From the NCBI GenBank assembly GCA_036940085.1, contig JALLBK010000997.1, positions 1-16,064 on the forward strand: 16,064 bases of DNA, given 5' to 3'. The DNA is from Discostella pseudostelligera. Lineage: Eukaryota; Bacillariophyta; Thalassiosirophyceae; Thalassiosirales; Thalassiosiraceae. A program made the translations under genes and the position numbers. Numbering within the stretch: the stretch's first letter is position 1; each line of letters starts with the position of its first letter. Positions 8,550 to 16,064 of this stretch are shown here, piece after piece. Under the pieces are notes generated by a model. That model did not search any database and was not told where the DNA came from. It worked only from the letters and a program-made list of their open reading frames with translations.

Positions 8550-11500
8550 TCATCCATAATCTCTATCAAGCCTTTCCTTCATTAACATTCCCGCTACCAG
8601 CCTCTTCCACCTCTTCACAATCTCATTCTGTCTCTCCAATATTTCTTTCTCGGCAGTATGGCTTTCCCATTCGAATGATGCTTCCCGTATCAGCGCTGCA
8701 TTATGCTCATGAACGACAATCCCTCGAATTGTAGGAGTGCGATTGCCACCATGTCCCTCGAAACCGAGCATGCATGGAGAGTATGGGATGCCAAGTTTCC
8801 GTGCGATTGGTGTTAATCGAGGTTGGTCCAGATGAGTAAGTCCAGGATTGATCAATGCGAGTTCAACATTCTTGTAGGCATTGGTGGGAATCTCGTCATT
8901 TGGACCAACGTACGGGGGAAACCACGGATCCGTCTGCCACACGTTATATAGGTTAACCAGATCACTGTCTCCTTCACTCTCAAAATTCATGGATTGCAAA
9001 TTAATCTCTTGCGCTCTTTCGGAAGTGCCATATGAAGATAAAGCAGTAAATCCCTTGACCACAGTCGTCTTCTTCGCTTTGATCTGTTTTGCCGGATTGC
9101 TGAGTTCAACCTCCTTGACTTTTCGCCCTTGATATAACCATTTTGTCGCTCTCAATGCCTTGCTCACATCACTACGACGATACACTAACTCGCCCTTGAA
9201 CACACCACATATCCTCTCGCGTGCATTTGGGTGAAGAACTTCCGTAGAGTTGAGAACAGATGGAATAACGAAGAAAGGGCTTTGTTTGAATTGAGCCTTG
9301 CTGGTTGGTATTTTCTGCGTTTTAATGTCGACGGCAAGTGCCTTTGCTTCTGCTTGCTCGTGCTCATCGGCATGAGACTCATCCGAGCTTTCAAGTTCAA
9401 TAACATCGATTACTTTGCCAGTAGTGGATTTGGATGTAGTCACCGAGCATGGTGGGATCGTGATCTTTCGCGGCTTCGACTTTGATTCACAATGAACATT
9501 CATTCTCTTCAATGATTCACTCCACCACTGATCGACACACATTCCACCACCTGCAGCGATTTCTTTACCAGATGCACCCCGTAAGCGTAATGTACGCGAC
9601 CAAGTATTAGCATACCGCGGTGTAACATCCGTCAAACGCACGCCTTTCAATTGTTGTGTGAGGTTATCTGAGTCTGAGCTCAAGTTCGAGCTAGATTTGA
9701 GAGATAGAGATACATGCTCCACGGCAAGGATGTATGAAACAGGTGACGTTTTTGAAGGATGCCATTGTTTTTGTCTTGTTGGTGACTTTGATTTACTACC
9801 CTTCCTATCCTTGCGCAATGGAGTACCATCCATGAAATGCTGGTCCTTGGATTTCTCACCCTGGACTTCCATCCATGCAAGTATGGACTCGACATCCTCG
9901 GGCCTATCAAAGCTTTCGTGGGCTGGAAGAATTGGAACCCACATTGCTGATGAAGTGTTGCATTTTGCATTTGGCTTCCTCGCGCCGCTTTCGCTCTGGC
10001 AAAGAATTTCCACCCACGATAGTGAGTTACTACTGCAACCGTCAGGATTTGGTGCGGAATCGTTCAATGTTCCAATTGTTCGAACTTCGTTTGCATCAGC
10101 AACCATTTTTGATTTTAGTCTCTTTCTCTGACGTCCCAAATTATTGTCGATGATCTCGTTACCCATCCAATTACCTTGTTCGTGCATAAAACGGAAAAGC
10201 TTAATAACATCTGGATGTAATGAAGACGATGATTTCAATGGCGATGATTTGAAGAGGTTGGATGATGCATTGAGCAGAGGATGATCCACGGTAAGTTCCA
10301 AAGGCATGGGGTTGAAGGATGTGACGTAGCGTGCTCTCCACCCGATCAATCTGAAATAAATTTCGTTTTAAATGATGAGAAGTGGGCGTTGGGAGGGAGA
10401 GGGAAGACAACGACAGTGACAATATCACATTTACGTACCTGGCCATTGTAAGAAATATCAGTGCCTTGTCATGGTCAGTTATTCTTTTCACAGCGTCAAT
10501 GGCATCAACTACTCCCCCCTCTTGTTGCTCTATCAGTAATTGTGGATCTTCATCGTAATGAGGTGAGAGGTACATGACTTTCCGGAGCAGATCGGAACGA
10601 AGATTCGGTCGTTGACATGATGCATTCACTTGATTCGGCGAAGACAATGTTTCTGAGTTTGAGATTTCTTTCGCTGCACCCTTCTTCTGATTTTCTGTAG
10701 ATTGTTTTATCCTGTTATCGCTAGGTAGATTGCGTATTCTCCGCCGAGACGTAGTAGAACTAGATGCAGCAGCAGCACCATGGGCAACATTTCGTTGTAG
10801 TGTAGCTCGACGACGCTCTCCACACCGATTCAAGAATTGAAAACACCACTGTGAAAAGGTATGTAGTTCTTCCTTGGTGGGGATTACGTAATTTGTTTTC
10901 CGAGGGCATTTTGAATGGGTTGTTGATTGGGAGAATTCTGGAGGTATGAGACTGTATGCCACATGCGCCAGGAGCGTTCGATCATCATCTGAATCCAAAT
11001 CCCCACGAATGCTGCTACCACCACAAGCATCCAACGAACATTGCACAGCACGAACTACATTGCATAATAATTGCGTCCGTCGAATGTTGAGTACCATTTG
11101 TTGAGTCGACTGTGGTACATTTTTCAACACTCGCACTGTATTCCTTTTTCTCTTTTTCGATGATGATGGATTGGGATGATCCTCCTCATCATCCTTCTTT
11201 CTTTTTGTGTGTAGGGCATCCTCTTCCTCTGGATGATTGCTCTTGCCGACGCGTTTGCCAATGTTGATCATAACTCCACGTGTAGGAAATGGTGGTGTAT
11301 CTTCTTCATCATGCTCGTCTTGATCAGCATCCTCCCAATCGATATCCTCCCAATCCTCCTCGTTGGACTGTGCATCGCCATCAGTTCCACCAACACCAGC
11401 ACTAGCATCGGCATCGTCATAGCCTGATGCTGCGGCGGCAGCAAATGGTGACGACGACGCCGAAGCCGGCGAGGCCGATGACGACTTCTTGCCTACTTGC

Positions 11501-11613
11501 CGACGAGATGCCAGTGCTAGTAATCCAGTATCGTCATAGGCGTCTAAATCCAAATCATCGTCGGTATCATCGCCTTCGTTGCCGCCGTCGTCGTTGAAGA
11601 AGTTGAAGCTCAT
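8550..11613 (-). CDS. RAD4: RAD4/XPC DNA-damage recognition protein
   Basis: Two exons, 11613-10439 and 10350-8550, 2976 nt in frame, 991 residues. XPC/Rad4 recognises helix-distorting lesions and starts global nucleotide-excision repair in the nucleus. Residues 1-130 are acidic (DDTDDDLDLD, EEDWEDIDWED); a basic stretch KKRKRN follows. About 330-665 is the Rad4 transglutaminase-like region: ALIFLTMARLIGWRARYVTS spans the splice site, WVEI begins at 504, and YILAVEH and LTDVTPRYANTW end near 642. BHD1 is about 751-803 (ERICGVFKGELVYRRSDV), BHD2 about 804-875, and BHD3 about 878-947 (ARKLGIPYSP, GFEGHGG, GIVVHEHNAAL). The C-terminus is helical and charged. Low-complexity linkers make it longer than core family members. 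It shares a divergent promoter with the peptidase gene. The start lies in a duplicated 55-bp segment with an ambiguous base just upstream. Confidence 0.92.
10351..10438 (-). other. Intron of the RAD4 gene (88 bp)
   Basis: Donor ATGGCCAG|GTACGTAAATG and acceptor AAATTTATTTCAG|ATTGATCGG on the minus strand, with a pyrimidine-rich internal tract. Joining gives LTMAR-LIGWRARYVTS, which matches the expected Rad4 transglutaminase-like sequence, so the junction is well supported. Confidence 0.92.
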
Positions 11614-11681
11614 TCTATCGTCTTTNATCGCCTTCGTTGCCGCCGTCGTCGTTGAAGAAGTTGAAGCTCATTCTATCGTCT
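11569..11681. repeat. 55-bp tandem duplication over the RAD4 start, with an N at the junction
   Basis: Copy 1 (11569-11623) and copy 2 (11627-11681) are identical, separated by TTN. Each carries an ATG and the first 14 codons of RAD4 plus about 10 bp of leader. The period is 58 bp, so the upstream ATG (minus 11671) is out of frame with the gene and its frame meets a stop within about 19 codons. Confidence 0.9.
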
Positions 11682-11783
11682 ATCGACTCTATCAGTATCT
11701 ATCTAGATATCGTATCACCCGGACTCACGGACATCATTCATGGTCAATGTCAATGGTCTCGGTTTCGACGGAGATGAGGTAGC

Positions 11784-11878
11784 AAAAATGGCGGGAAGGT
11801 CAGTGGGCGAAATTGGCGGGAGGAAAATGTGGCGAAAATGGCGGGAAGCCAAGTGCGGCGCGGGAGCTCCCGCCAAAA
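11784..11878. promoter_or_regulatory. Cluster of four E2F-like boxes
   Basis: AAAAATGGCGGGAA at 11784-11797, TTGGCGGGA at 11813-11821, AAAATGGCGGGAA at 11835-11847, and on the opposite strand TCCCGCCAAAA at 11868-11878. All fit the TTTSSCGC/TGGCGGGAA E2F core. The last overlaps a perfect 14-bp palindrome GCGGGAGCTCCCGC at 11860-11873, which could seat a dimer. Confidence 0.6.
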
Positions 11879-11886
11879 CTTACCGC

Positions 11887-11892
11887 CACGTG
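11887..11892. promoter_or_regulatory. G-box / E-box CACGTG
   Basis: CACGTG within GCCACGTGTCAG, the core bound by bZIP and bHLH factors, directly beside the E2F-like cluster. A single hexamer is weak evidence by itself. Confidence 0.35.
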
Positions 11893-11968
11893 TCAGCACG
11901 CACAAGAGGGACGAAGGACAGACGACAGACCGAGACGGCCACCCATACACTGATAATACTGCTGGACC

Positions 11969-12007
11969 ATGGCAAACATTGATGCTGATGCCGTCAAGCA
12001 AGGATGA
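11969..12007 (+). other. 12-codon upstream open frame overlapping the peptidase start
   Basis: ATG at 11969 in a strong context (GACC-ATG-GCA) reads MANIDADAVKQG and stops at TGA 12005-12007. That stop overlaps the peptidase ATG at 12004 as ATGA. If it is in the mRNA it should limit or couple translation of the peptidase. If transcription starts downstream of 11969 it is irrelevant. Confidence 0.4.
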
Positions 12008-14709
12008 TGCTACTGCAACGGAGTTTCAGATCGGTAGATCGCAAAGGGTATCGATGCCTATTATTCTCAAAGAATGCTAGATTAGGAATAGTTGGTGGCT
12101 GCGTTCGGGACAGCGATTATGTCTCGCCTCCAAATAATAATCGACGCCAGCACCATCCGGACGCGCGCTGGACATCATGCAACCACAATTATTTGTTGAG
12201 TTATAGGCCACCAACATTTGCATCATTAACATCAAGGAACGCTTATACTACCTCACTACTCTCCGATCATGACAAAGATGCAGCAACAATACGACGACAG
12301 AAGCAGCAGCAGCAGTCTGACGGTGCAACACTCTTTAGCCTACCCAATCTCAAACACCCATCGGACTTTGTTAAACTTGCCAATACGGCCATTCGAGAAT
12401 GTGATGCAGTACGACGTACTTTGGCCTCTTCTCTCTCCTCCTCCTCCTCCTCCTCGTCATCGTCATCAACAGCATCAACATCACCACCAACAACAATGAT
12501 GTCGAATGATGATATGAATAACAAAGTGCAAAAGGCGAAGCAAACCCTCCATCTTCTAGATGATATATCCAACATTGTCTGCACTGTTATTGACGCTGCC
12601 GAACTCTGCCGCTCTGTCCACGCTTCTCCCCAATGGCGACGAGGTGCTCAGGATGCTTTTGGAATTGTGAGTGAATACATTGGGAATTTAAATGCCGATG
12701 CACGATTATACTTGAGTTTACGGCGTTTTGTCTTTGATGATGATGGAAATGATGCTACAACAACACAACAAGTGAAAGGTATCGCCACCACCAACGATGC
12801 ATCCTCATTTGCCATATTGGCACAATTATCACCTGAATATCAGCGAATGGCTCTAGCTATGCGTCGTGAATTTGAACGTGACGGTATACATCTATCCTAC
12901 AGTGAACGTGAGGAGGCACGCGAATTGAACAATGTTATTGTGGGGTTGGAAAGTCTCTTTACTACCAATATTACCGAAAAGACCAAATTCTTTACTGTGG
13001 AGGGAACTGAGATGGTAGGAGAGGTGGATAAGGTTATACCACGCCATGTGTTGGGCCAGCTAGTTCGTACTCCTACGAATGCCATTAATGGTAACGGAGG
13101 TGGTGATGGCATCAACAGACTGACATTATCCTCGGACAATCTACTATGCAATACTCTATTGGCCCACTCACCATCATCGGCATTGCGGAAGGAAATTTAC
13201 TATCAGGCACATACTTCCATTCCAGAGAACCTCAATGTGCTAGACTCATTGATACGTCATCGACACTTGCATTCGACACTATTGGGGTATCAAAGTTATG
13301 CCCATCGTGTACTCTCCGATCGAATGGTGGGCACCCCCGAGAAGGTGAATGAGTTTTTACAAAGTATGCAAGAGAGGAGTGGCCATGTCTTTCGAAAGGA
13401 CATGGAAGTTCTGCAGAAAGCAAAGGCATATGTGGAAGGTGGTGGTAATATTATTGAACCATGGGATGTTGCGTTTTATACTACCCTTATCAAGGCACAG
13501 AGACAACATTTGCGATGGCAGGAGAACAATGACGGTGGTATCAGTTCCAGCAATGATATTGACGACGATGAATCATCTCAATTCTCTGGATATTTTACAG
13601 TGGAGAATAGCATTGAGGGTATGAAAGTATTGGTGAATGAACTCTTTGGTATTACCATGAAGGAGGTGAATATTCCATTGGAAGAGCGTTGGGATATTGA
13701 TACGACAAGGGAAGAGGCAGTAGCTACCAATGGAGGAAGCGATGGCTTACGGAAATTTGAATTCCATCACGAAGTGGAGGGACCACTCGGGACAATGTTC
13801 GTTGATTTGCATCCACGAGATGGCAAATTTCTCCATGCGGCACATTTTACAATTCGATGTGGACGGATCCGAAATGAAGATAATACAATCAACAACAACG
13901 ACAACAACAACAACAGTGCCCAACCGACGACGACGACGACGACGACGTCGACGACTGATCATCAACTTCCGATTGTTGCATTAGTTTGTAACCTCACTCC
14001 ATCATCATCGTCATCATCGCAAACACTTTTGTCCCATTCGGAGGTGGAGACTTTGTATCATGAATTCGGCCACGGACTACACTCACTTCTGTCGCGTACA
14101 TCCTTTCAGCATTTGTCGGGTACCCGTGCAGCCATGGACTTTGTCGAAACTCCAAGTCATTTATTTGAATCGTTTGCACGCGATCCGGTGTTTTTGTCGC
14201 GGATATTGGCACGGCATTACGTTACTGGTATGCCCATGTCGGAACGTAGAGCAAGGTATCTGGCATTATCTCATTCTGATTTTCGTGGAATTGAGATCCA
14301 AACACAAATTGTGCATAGCAAATTCGATCAGGCGTTGTTCGGACACACTCCATGCAGCCCATCGTTGGGTGGATGCAGCTCGACGGAAATGTTTCAACGG
14401 TTGCATGAGGAAGCGGGTGTCCCGTGTGCAAATGGAACGCATTGGCATACTAAATTTGGACATTTGGTGACCTATGGGGCTGGTTATTATGGGTACTTGT
14501 TTGCACAGACATTCGCGGCTGACATTTGGATGAGTGTTTTGGCGTCATGTATGACGACTTCACCGGAGGCAGTTAGAAATGGAGGGACAAAAATATGGAA
14601 GGAGATGTTATTACATGGAGGAGCAAAAGACCCAAAGGAGATGCTACATGCTGTACTGGGTAGAGAGCCGAGTGTAGATCCATTCTTCAAGTTGTCAGGT
14701 GTAAGATAA
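12004..14709 (+). CDS. OCT1: Mitochondrial intermediate peptidase (M3 metallopeptidase)
   Basis: 901 residues, intronless. MIP/Oct1 (octapeptidyl aminopeptidase) removes a short N-terminal peptide from imported precursors in the mitochondrial matrix. The N-terminus is basic and acid-poor (MMLLQRSFRSVDRKGYRCLL), as expected for a presequence. Zinc site: HEFGH at 686-690 and third ligand E715 in GTRAAMDFVETPSHLFE, with SRTSFQHLSGTR between, which is the MIP rather than the thimet version. FGHLVTYGAGYYGYL at 818-832 is the C-terminal substrate-site motif. It is longer than usual MIPs (about 700-800 residues) because of a Ser run at 145-155 and an Asn/Thr insert at about 624-654, between FTIRCGRIR and LPIVALVCN, close before the active site. 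It uses HEFGH where many MIPs have HEMGH. ATG 12005-region alternatives were considered; 12004 is the first in-frame ATG. Confidence 0.92.
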   Translation: MMLLQRSFRSVDRKGYRCLLFSKNARLGIVGGCVRDSDYVSPPNNNRRQHHPDARWTSCNHNYLLSYRPPTFASLTSRNAYTTSLLSDHDKDAATIRRQKQQQQSDGATLFSLPNLKHPSDFVKLANTAIRECDAVRRTLASSLSSSSSSSSSSSTASTSPPTTMMSNDDMNNKVQKAKQTLHLLDDISNIVCTVIDAAELCRSVHASPQWRRGAQDAFGIVSEYIGNLNADARLYLSLRRFVFDDDGNDATTTQQVKGIATTNDASSFAILAQLSPEYQRMALAMRREFERDGIHLSYSEREEARELNNVIVGLESLFTTNITEKTKFFTVEGTEMVGEVDKVIPRHVLGQLVRTPTNAINGNGGGDGINRLTLSSDNLLCNTLLAHSPSSALRKEIYYQAHTSIPENLNVLDSLIRHRHLHSTLLGYQSYAHRVLSDRMVGTPEKVNEFLQSMQERSGHVFRKDMEVLQKAKAYVEGGGNIIEPWDVAFYTTLIKAQRQHLRWQENNDGGISSSNDIDDDESSQFSGYFTVENSIEGMKVLVNELFGITMKEVNIPLEERWDIDTTREEAVATNGGSDGLRKFEFHHEVEGPLGTMFVDLHPRDGKFLHAAHFTIRCGRIRNEDNTINNNDNNNNSAQPTTTTTTTSTTDHQLPIVALVCNLTPSSSSSSQTLLSHSEVETLYHEFGHGLHSLLSRTSFQHLSGTRAAMDFVETPSHLFESFARDPVFLSRILARHYVTGMPMSERRARYLALSHSDFRGIEIQTQIVHSKFDQALFGHTPCSPSLGGCSSTEMFQRLHEEAGVPCANGTHWHTKFGHLVTYGAGYYGYLFAQTFAADIWMSVLASCMTTSPEAVRNGGTKIWKEMLLHGGAKDPKEMLHAVLGREPSVDPFFKLSGVR
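12432..12470 (+). repeat. TCC/TCA trinucleotide run
   Basis: A run of TCC then mixed TCG/TCA codes for eleven Ser (145-155) in the peptidase. Such runs vary in length between alleles without breaking the frame. Confidence 0.8.
13891..13953 (+). repeat. AAC and ACG trinucleotide runs inside the peptidase gene
   Basis: AAC-type repeats at 13891-13914 encode Asn-rich sequence and seven ACG codons at 13927-13947 encode Thr. Both lie in one low-complexity insert of about 31 residues ahead of the zinc site. Confidence 0.8.
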
Positions 14710-14712
14710 CAC

Positions 14713-14718
14713 AATAAA
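14713..14718 (+). promoter_or_regulatory. Possible polyadenylation signal AATAAA
   Basis: AATAAA lies 4 nt after the peptidase stop. The position suits a very short 3' untranslated region; diatom genes often lack a strict signal, so this is weak. Confidence 0.25.
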
Positions 14719-14785
14719 CCGTTAATAAGATTATCTTTTCACTATGTATATACCTTGTACCCATACGAGCCTGTGGGGTGAGAGG

Positions 14786-15053
14786 CATGTCACGCAAAGT
14801 CAAAACGCAAAATTTTGAAAGGGATTACCCCCTCGATTGCAAAAATGCATTAACCTGCAGCGCAGGACACAACTTACCTCCACCCCAGCACTGGCCTAGT
14901 ATAAGTTGAGATGCAAAAGTTCGGCGGTCAGCACCATGTCATGCAAAGTCAAAACGCAAAATTTTGAAAGGGATTACCCCCTCGATTGCAAAAATGCATG
15001 GCCTAGTATAAGTTGAGATGCAAAAGTTCGGCGGTCAGCACCATGTCATGCAA
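14786..15053. repeat. Compound tandem repeat A-spacer-B-A-B
   Basis: Element A (65 bp) is at 14786-14850 and 14935-14999, one mismatch. Element B (54 bp) is at 14893-14946 and 15000-15053, identical. In the first unit A and B are separated by 42 bp (14851-14892); in the second they abut. A and B overlap by about 12 bp at CATGTCATGCAA. The sequence thus arose by tandem duplication plus loss (or gain) of the 42-bp piece. No coding frame is shared by both units. Confidence 0.9.
14854..14882. repeat. Dispersed element with CCTGCAGCGCAGG hairpin, copy 1
   Basis: CCTGCAGCGCAGGACACAAC and following CTTACCTCCAC match the element at 15463-15491 apart from a few changes. CCTGC/GCAGG form a stem around AGC. 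This copy sits in the 42-bp spacer missing from the second A-B unit. Confidence 0.7.
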
Positions 15054-15136
15054 TTACATTTATTATGCAGTTCGACAACATACCTTGACGGACTAATCTT
15101 GAGGAACTTCTCGAGGGATGTTCTTGATTCTTGAGG

Positions 15137-15453
15137 TGCATTTGTGAAAGGATTCACATTAGTTAGTTGAGTATACAAATCTCTGAATTAACAAGGGTAA
15201 TAATGAATTCACGTACCCTCGGCGGCTGGTTGAGTCAGGTGATGGTGGAGTGGAGCCCATACCGATGAACTACTCAGCCAACCGCCAATTCACTCCTGCA
15301 TTTGTGAAAGGATTCACATTGGTTAGTTGAGTATACAAATCTGAATCAACAAGTTAACAATGAATTCACGTACCTTCGGCGGTTGGTTGAGTCAGGTGAT
15401 GGTGGAGTGGAGACCATACCGACGAGCAACTCAGCCAACCGCCAATTCACTCC
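15137..15453. repeat. Tandem repeat of about 160 bp, two copies
   Basis: Copies at 15137-15296 and 15297-15453 differ by scattered substitutions and a few short indels. Each starts with a small hairpin TGTGAA-AGGA-TTCACA (15143-15158; 15303-15318) and ends with long inverted arms GGCGGTTGGTTGAGT / ACTCAGCCAACCGCC enclosing about 35 bp. On the minus strand each copy has splice-like sites around a 79-nt segment (15374-15452 and 15217-15295). Confidence 0.88.
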
Positions 15454-15456
15454 TGA

Positions 15457-16064
15457 TTAATTCCTGCAGCGCAGGACTAACTTAACTCCACATCTCAATG
15501 TGGACAACTTAGCACCTATTGTGACCAACATCNTGCCATGCTTTGGGTTGCTGTAAACCCACACAGATCCAAACAGCAGCTCCTCTGCAGCAGACATTTC
15601 ACTGACACTGACCAAAGAAGTTCGTTCATTTACAGCCGGTTGCTCATCTACTAATACATGAGAGCCAAACACAGGCGCATCTAATGACTCATCGTGCTCC
15701 TCAGTAATACAATCATATCCATCATACTCCTCCTCTATGAGTGTTGAGTCATCACTGCTGCCCGAATAATCCAACGACGAAGCATCATCTGTTCCCTCCA
15801 GACATTTCCTCCCAAAGTCGGCCGGCAGTAAAAAGTAGTAGTCATTGTCCATATCGTCCTCATTGTCATCTTCAATGGACATGTTGATGTTGTTGATGTT
15901 GGTGGTGATGACGACACTGTTACTGCTGCTGCAGCTGCTGCTGACGTTGCTGCTCCAATTACTGGTACTGCTGGTGCTGATGATACCACTGACGCTGTTG
16001 GCTGTCGCGGCTGGGAAACAAGTGGCAGGTCGATGGAGTGGTGACTTTACTATCTCCTCCTCGT
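15457..16064 (-). CDS. Acidic hypothetical protein, open through the right edge
   Basis: The frame ends at TAA 15457-15459 and stays open to the window edge, about 202 codons in all. The only early ATG is at 15882, giving 141 residues, but the upstream 60 codons in frame have no stop or ATG, so the true start is probably outside. Upstream codons are Ser/Asn-rich; then MSIEDDNEDDMDNDYY, an acidic stretch with SSLDYSGSSDDSTLIEEEYD, and a middle EELLFGSVWVYSNPKHG. Base 15533 is N, so one residue is unknown. The last roughly 15 codons lie in the dispersed CCTGCAGCGCAGG element, so the real end may differ, for example by splicing into the repeats downstream. I recognise no family; acidic N-termini before a domain are seen in transposase-derived proteins, but nothing here proves that. 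Confidence 0.4.
   Translation of the reverse strand, partial: EEEIVKSPLHRPATCFPAATANSVSGIISTSSTSNWSSNVSSSCSSSNSVVITTNINNINMSIEDDNEDDMDNDYYFLLPADFGRKCLEGTDDASSLDYSGSSDDSTLIEEEYDGYDCITEEHDESLDAPVFGSHVLVDEQPAVNERTSLVSVSEMSAAEELLFGSVWVYSNPKHGXMLVTIGAKLSTLRCGVKLVLRCRN
15463..15491. repeat. Dispersed element with CCTGCAGCGCAGG hairpin, copy 2
   Basis: Second copy of the element at 14854, followed by another hairpin CCACAT-CTCA-ATGTGG at 15488-15503. It overlaps the 3' end of the acidic open frame. Confidence 0.7.

Larger units (their letters stand above)
11614..12003. promoter_or_regulatory. Divergent RAD4 / peptidase promoter (390 bp)
   Basis: The space between the two divergent starts. It contains the second copy of the 55-bp duplication, a cluster of E2F-like boxes, a G-box, and a short upstream open frame next to the peptidase start. 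No other gene fits here. Confidence 0.65.

Noticed and set aside
8550..10349. A separate 599-residue gene starting at 10349
   Set aside because: Its first codon is TTG right behind a splice acceptor. Joining to the upstream exon restores the Rad4 transglutaminase-like sequence.
13747..13965. Arg/Val-run minus frame inside the peptidase gene
   Set aside because: Shadow of the Thr-coding ACG run in the peptidase.
14786..15453. CRISPR array
   Set aside because: Only two copies of each unit, long units, no regular short spacers, and a eukaryotic context.
15735..15989. Alternative minus-strand frame, Ala/Ser/Thr-rich, from 15989
   Set aside because: It is a shifted reading of trinucleotide-rich sequence; the other frame stays open through the edge and is less repetitive past 15882. 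Not fully excluded.
1..16064. tRNA, rRNA genes and intact transposons
   Set aside because: No T-loop motif with a matching acceptor stem, no rRNA-like sequence, and no transposase or reverse-transcriptase motifs were found by eye.

Overview
The window looks like nuclear DNA of a stramenopile alga, most probably a diatom. The signs are short GT-AG introns (86-91 bp), compact gene spacing, a probable plastid precursor whose putative signal-peptide cleavage site is followed by Phe (the diatom/heterokont ASAFAP-type rule), Pro-Thr-rich and Cys-rich secreted protein architecture, and many trinucleotide runs. The organism is an inference; no marker gene is present.

Layout, left to right. 1-165 holds a possible gene fragment. 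166-700 has no gene I can support, only a 35-bp tandem repeat. 701-6844 (minus) is one large three-exon gene for a secreted protein of about 1988 residues: signal peptide, choice-of-anchor L domain, a Pro-Thr stalk of about 235 residues, nine SdrD-B-like/EF-loop modules, and a Cys-rich tail with three CC-x3-F motifs. 6845-7457 is a divergent promoter region with an E2F-like site and a CCAAT box. 7458-8354 (plus) encodes a probable plastid-targeted DUF2358/SnoaL-like protein. 8550-11613 (minus) is a two-exon RAD4/XPC nucleotide-excision-repair gene, convergent with the previous one. 11614-12003 is a second divergent promoter, with four E2F-like boxes and a G-box. 12004-14709 (plus) encodes a mitochondrial intermediate peptidase (M3 family). 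14710-15456 is a mosaic of tandem repeats with hairpins and splice-like sites. 15457-16064 (minus) is an acidic, unrecognised open frame that runs off the right edge and contains an ambiguous base.

The genes do not form a pathway. RAD4 repairs DNA in the nucleus, the M3 peptidase matures proteins imported into mitochondria, the DUF2358 protein probably sits in the plastid, and the giant protein is predicted to be extracellular or cell-wall-bound. What links neighbours is shared divergent promoters. The most unusual content is the giant protein, whose nine modules show a four-module higher-order duplication, and the repeat mosaic downstream of the peptidase gene, which may be a tandem exon duplication. 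Two ambiguous bases (11626 and 15533) mark possible assembly problems; the first lies exactly at the junction of a 55-bp duplication covering the RAD4 start.
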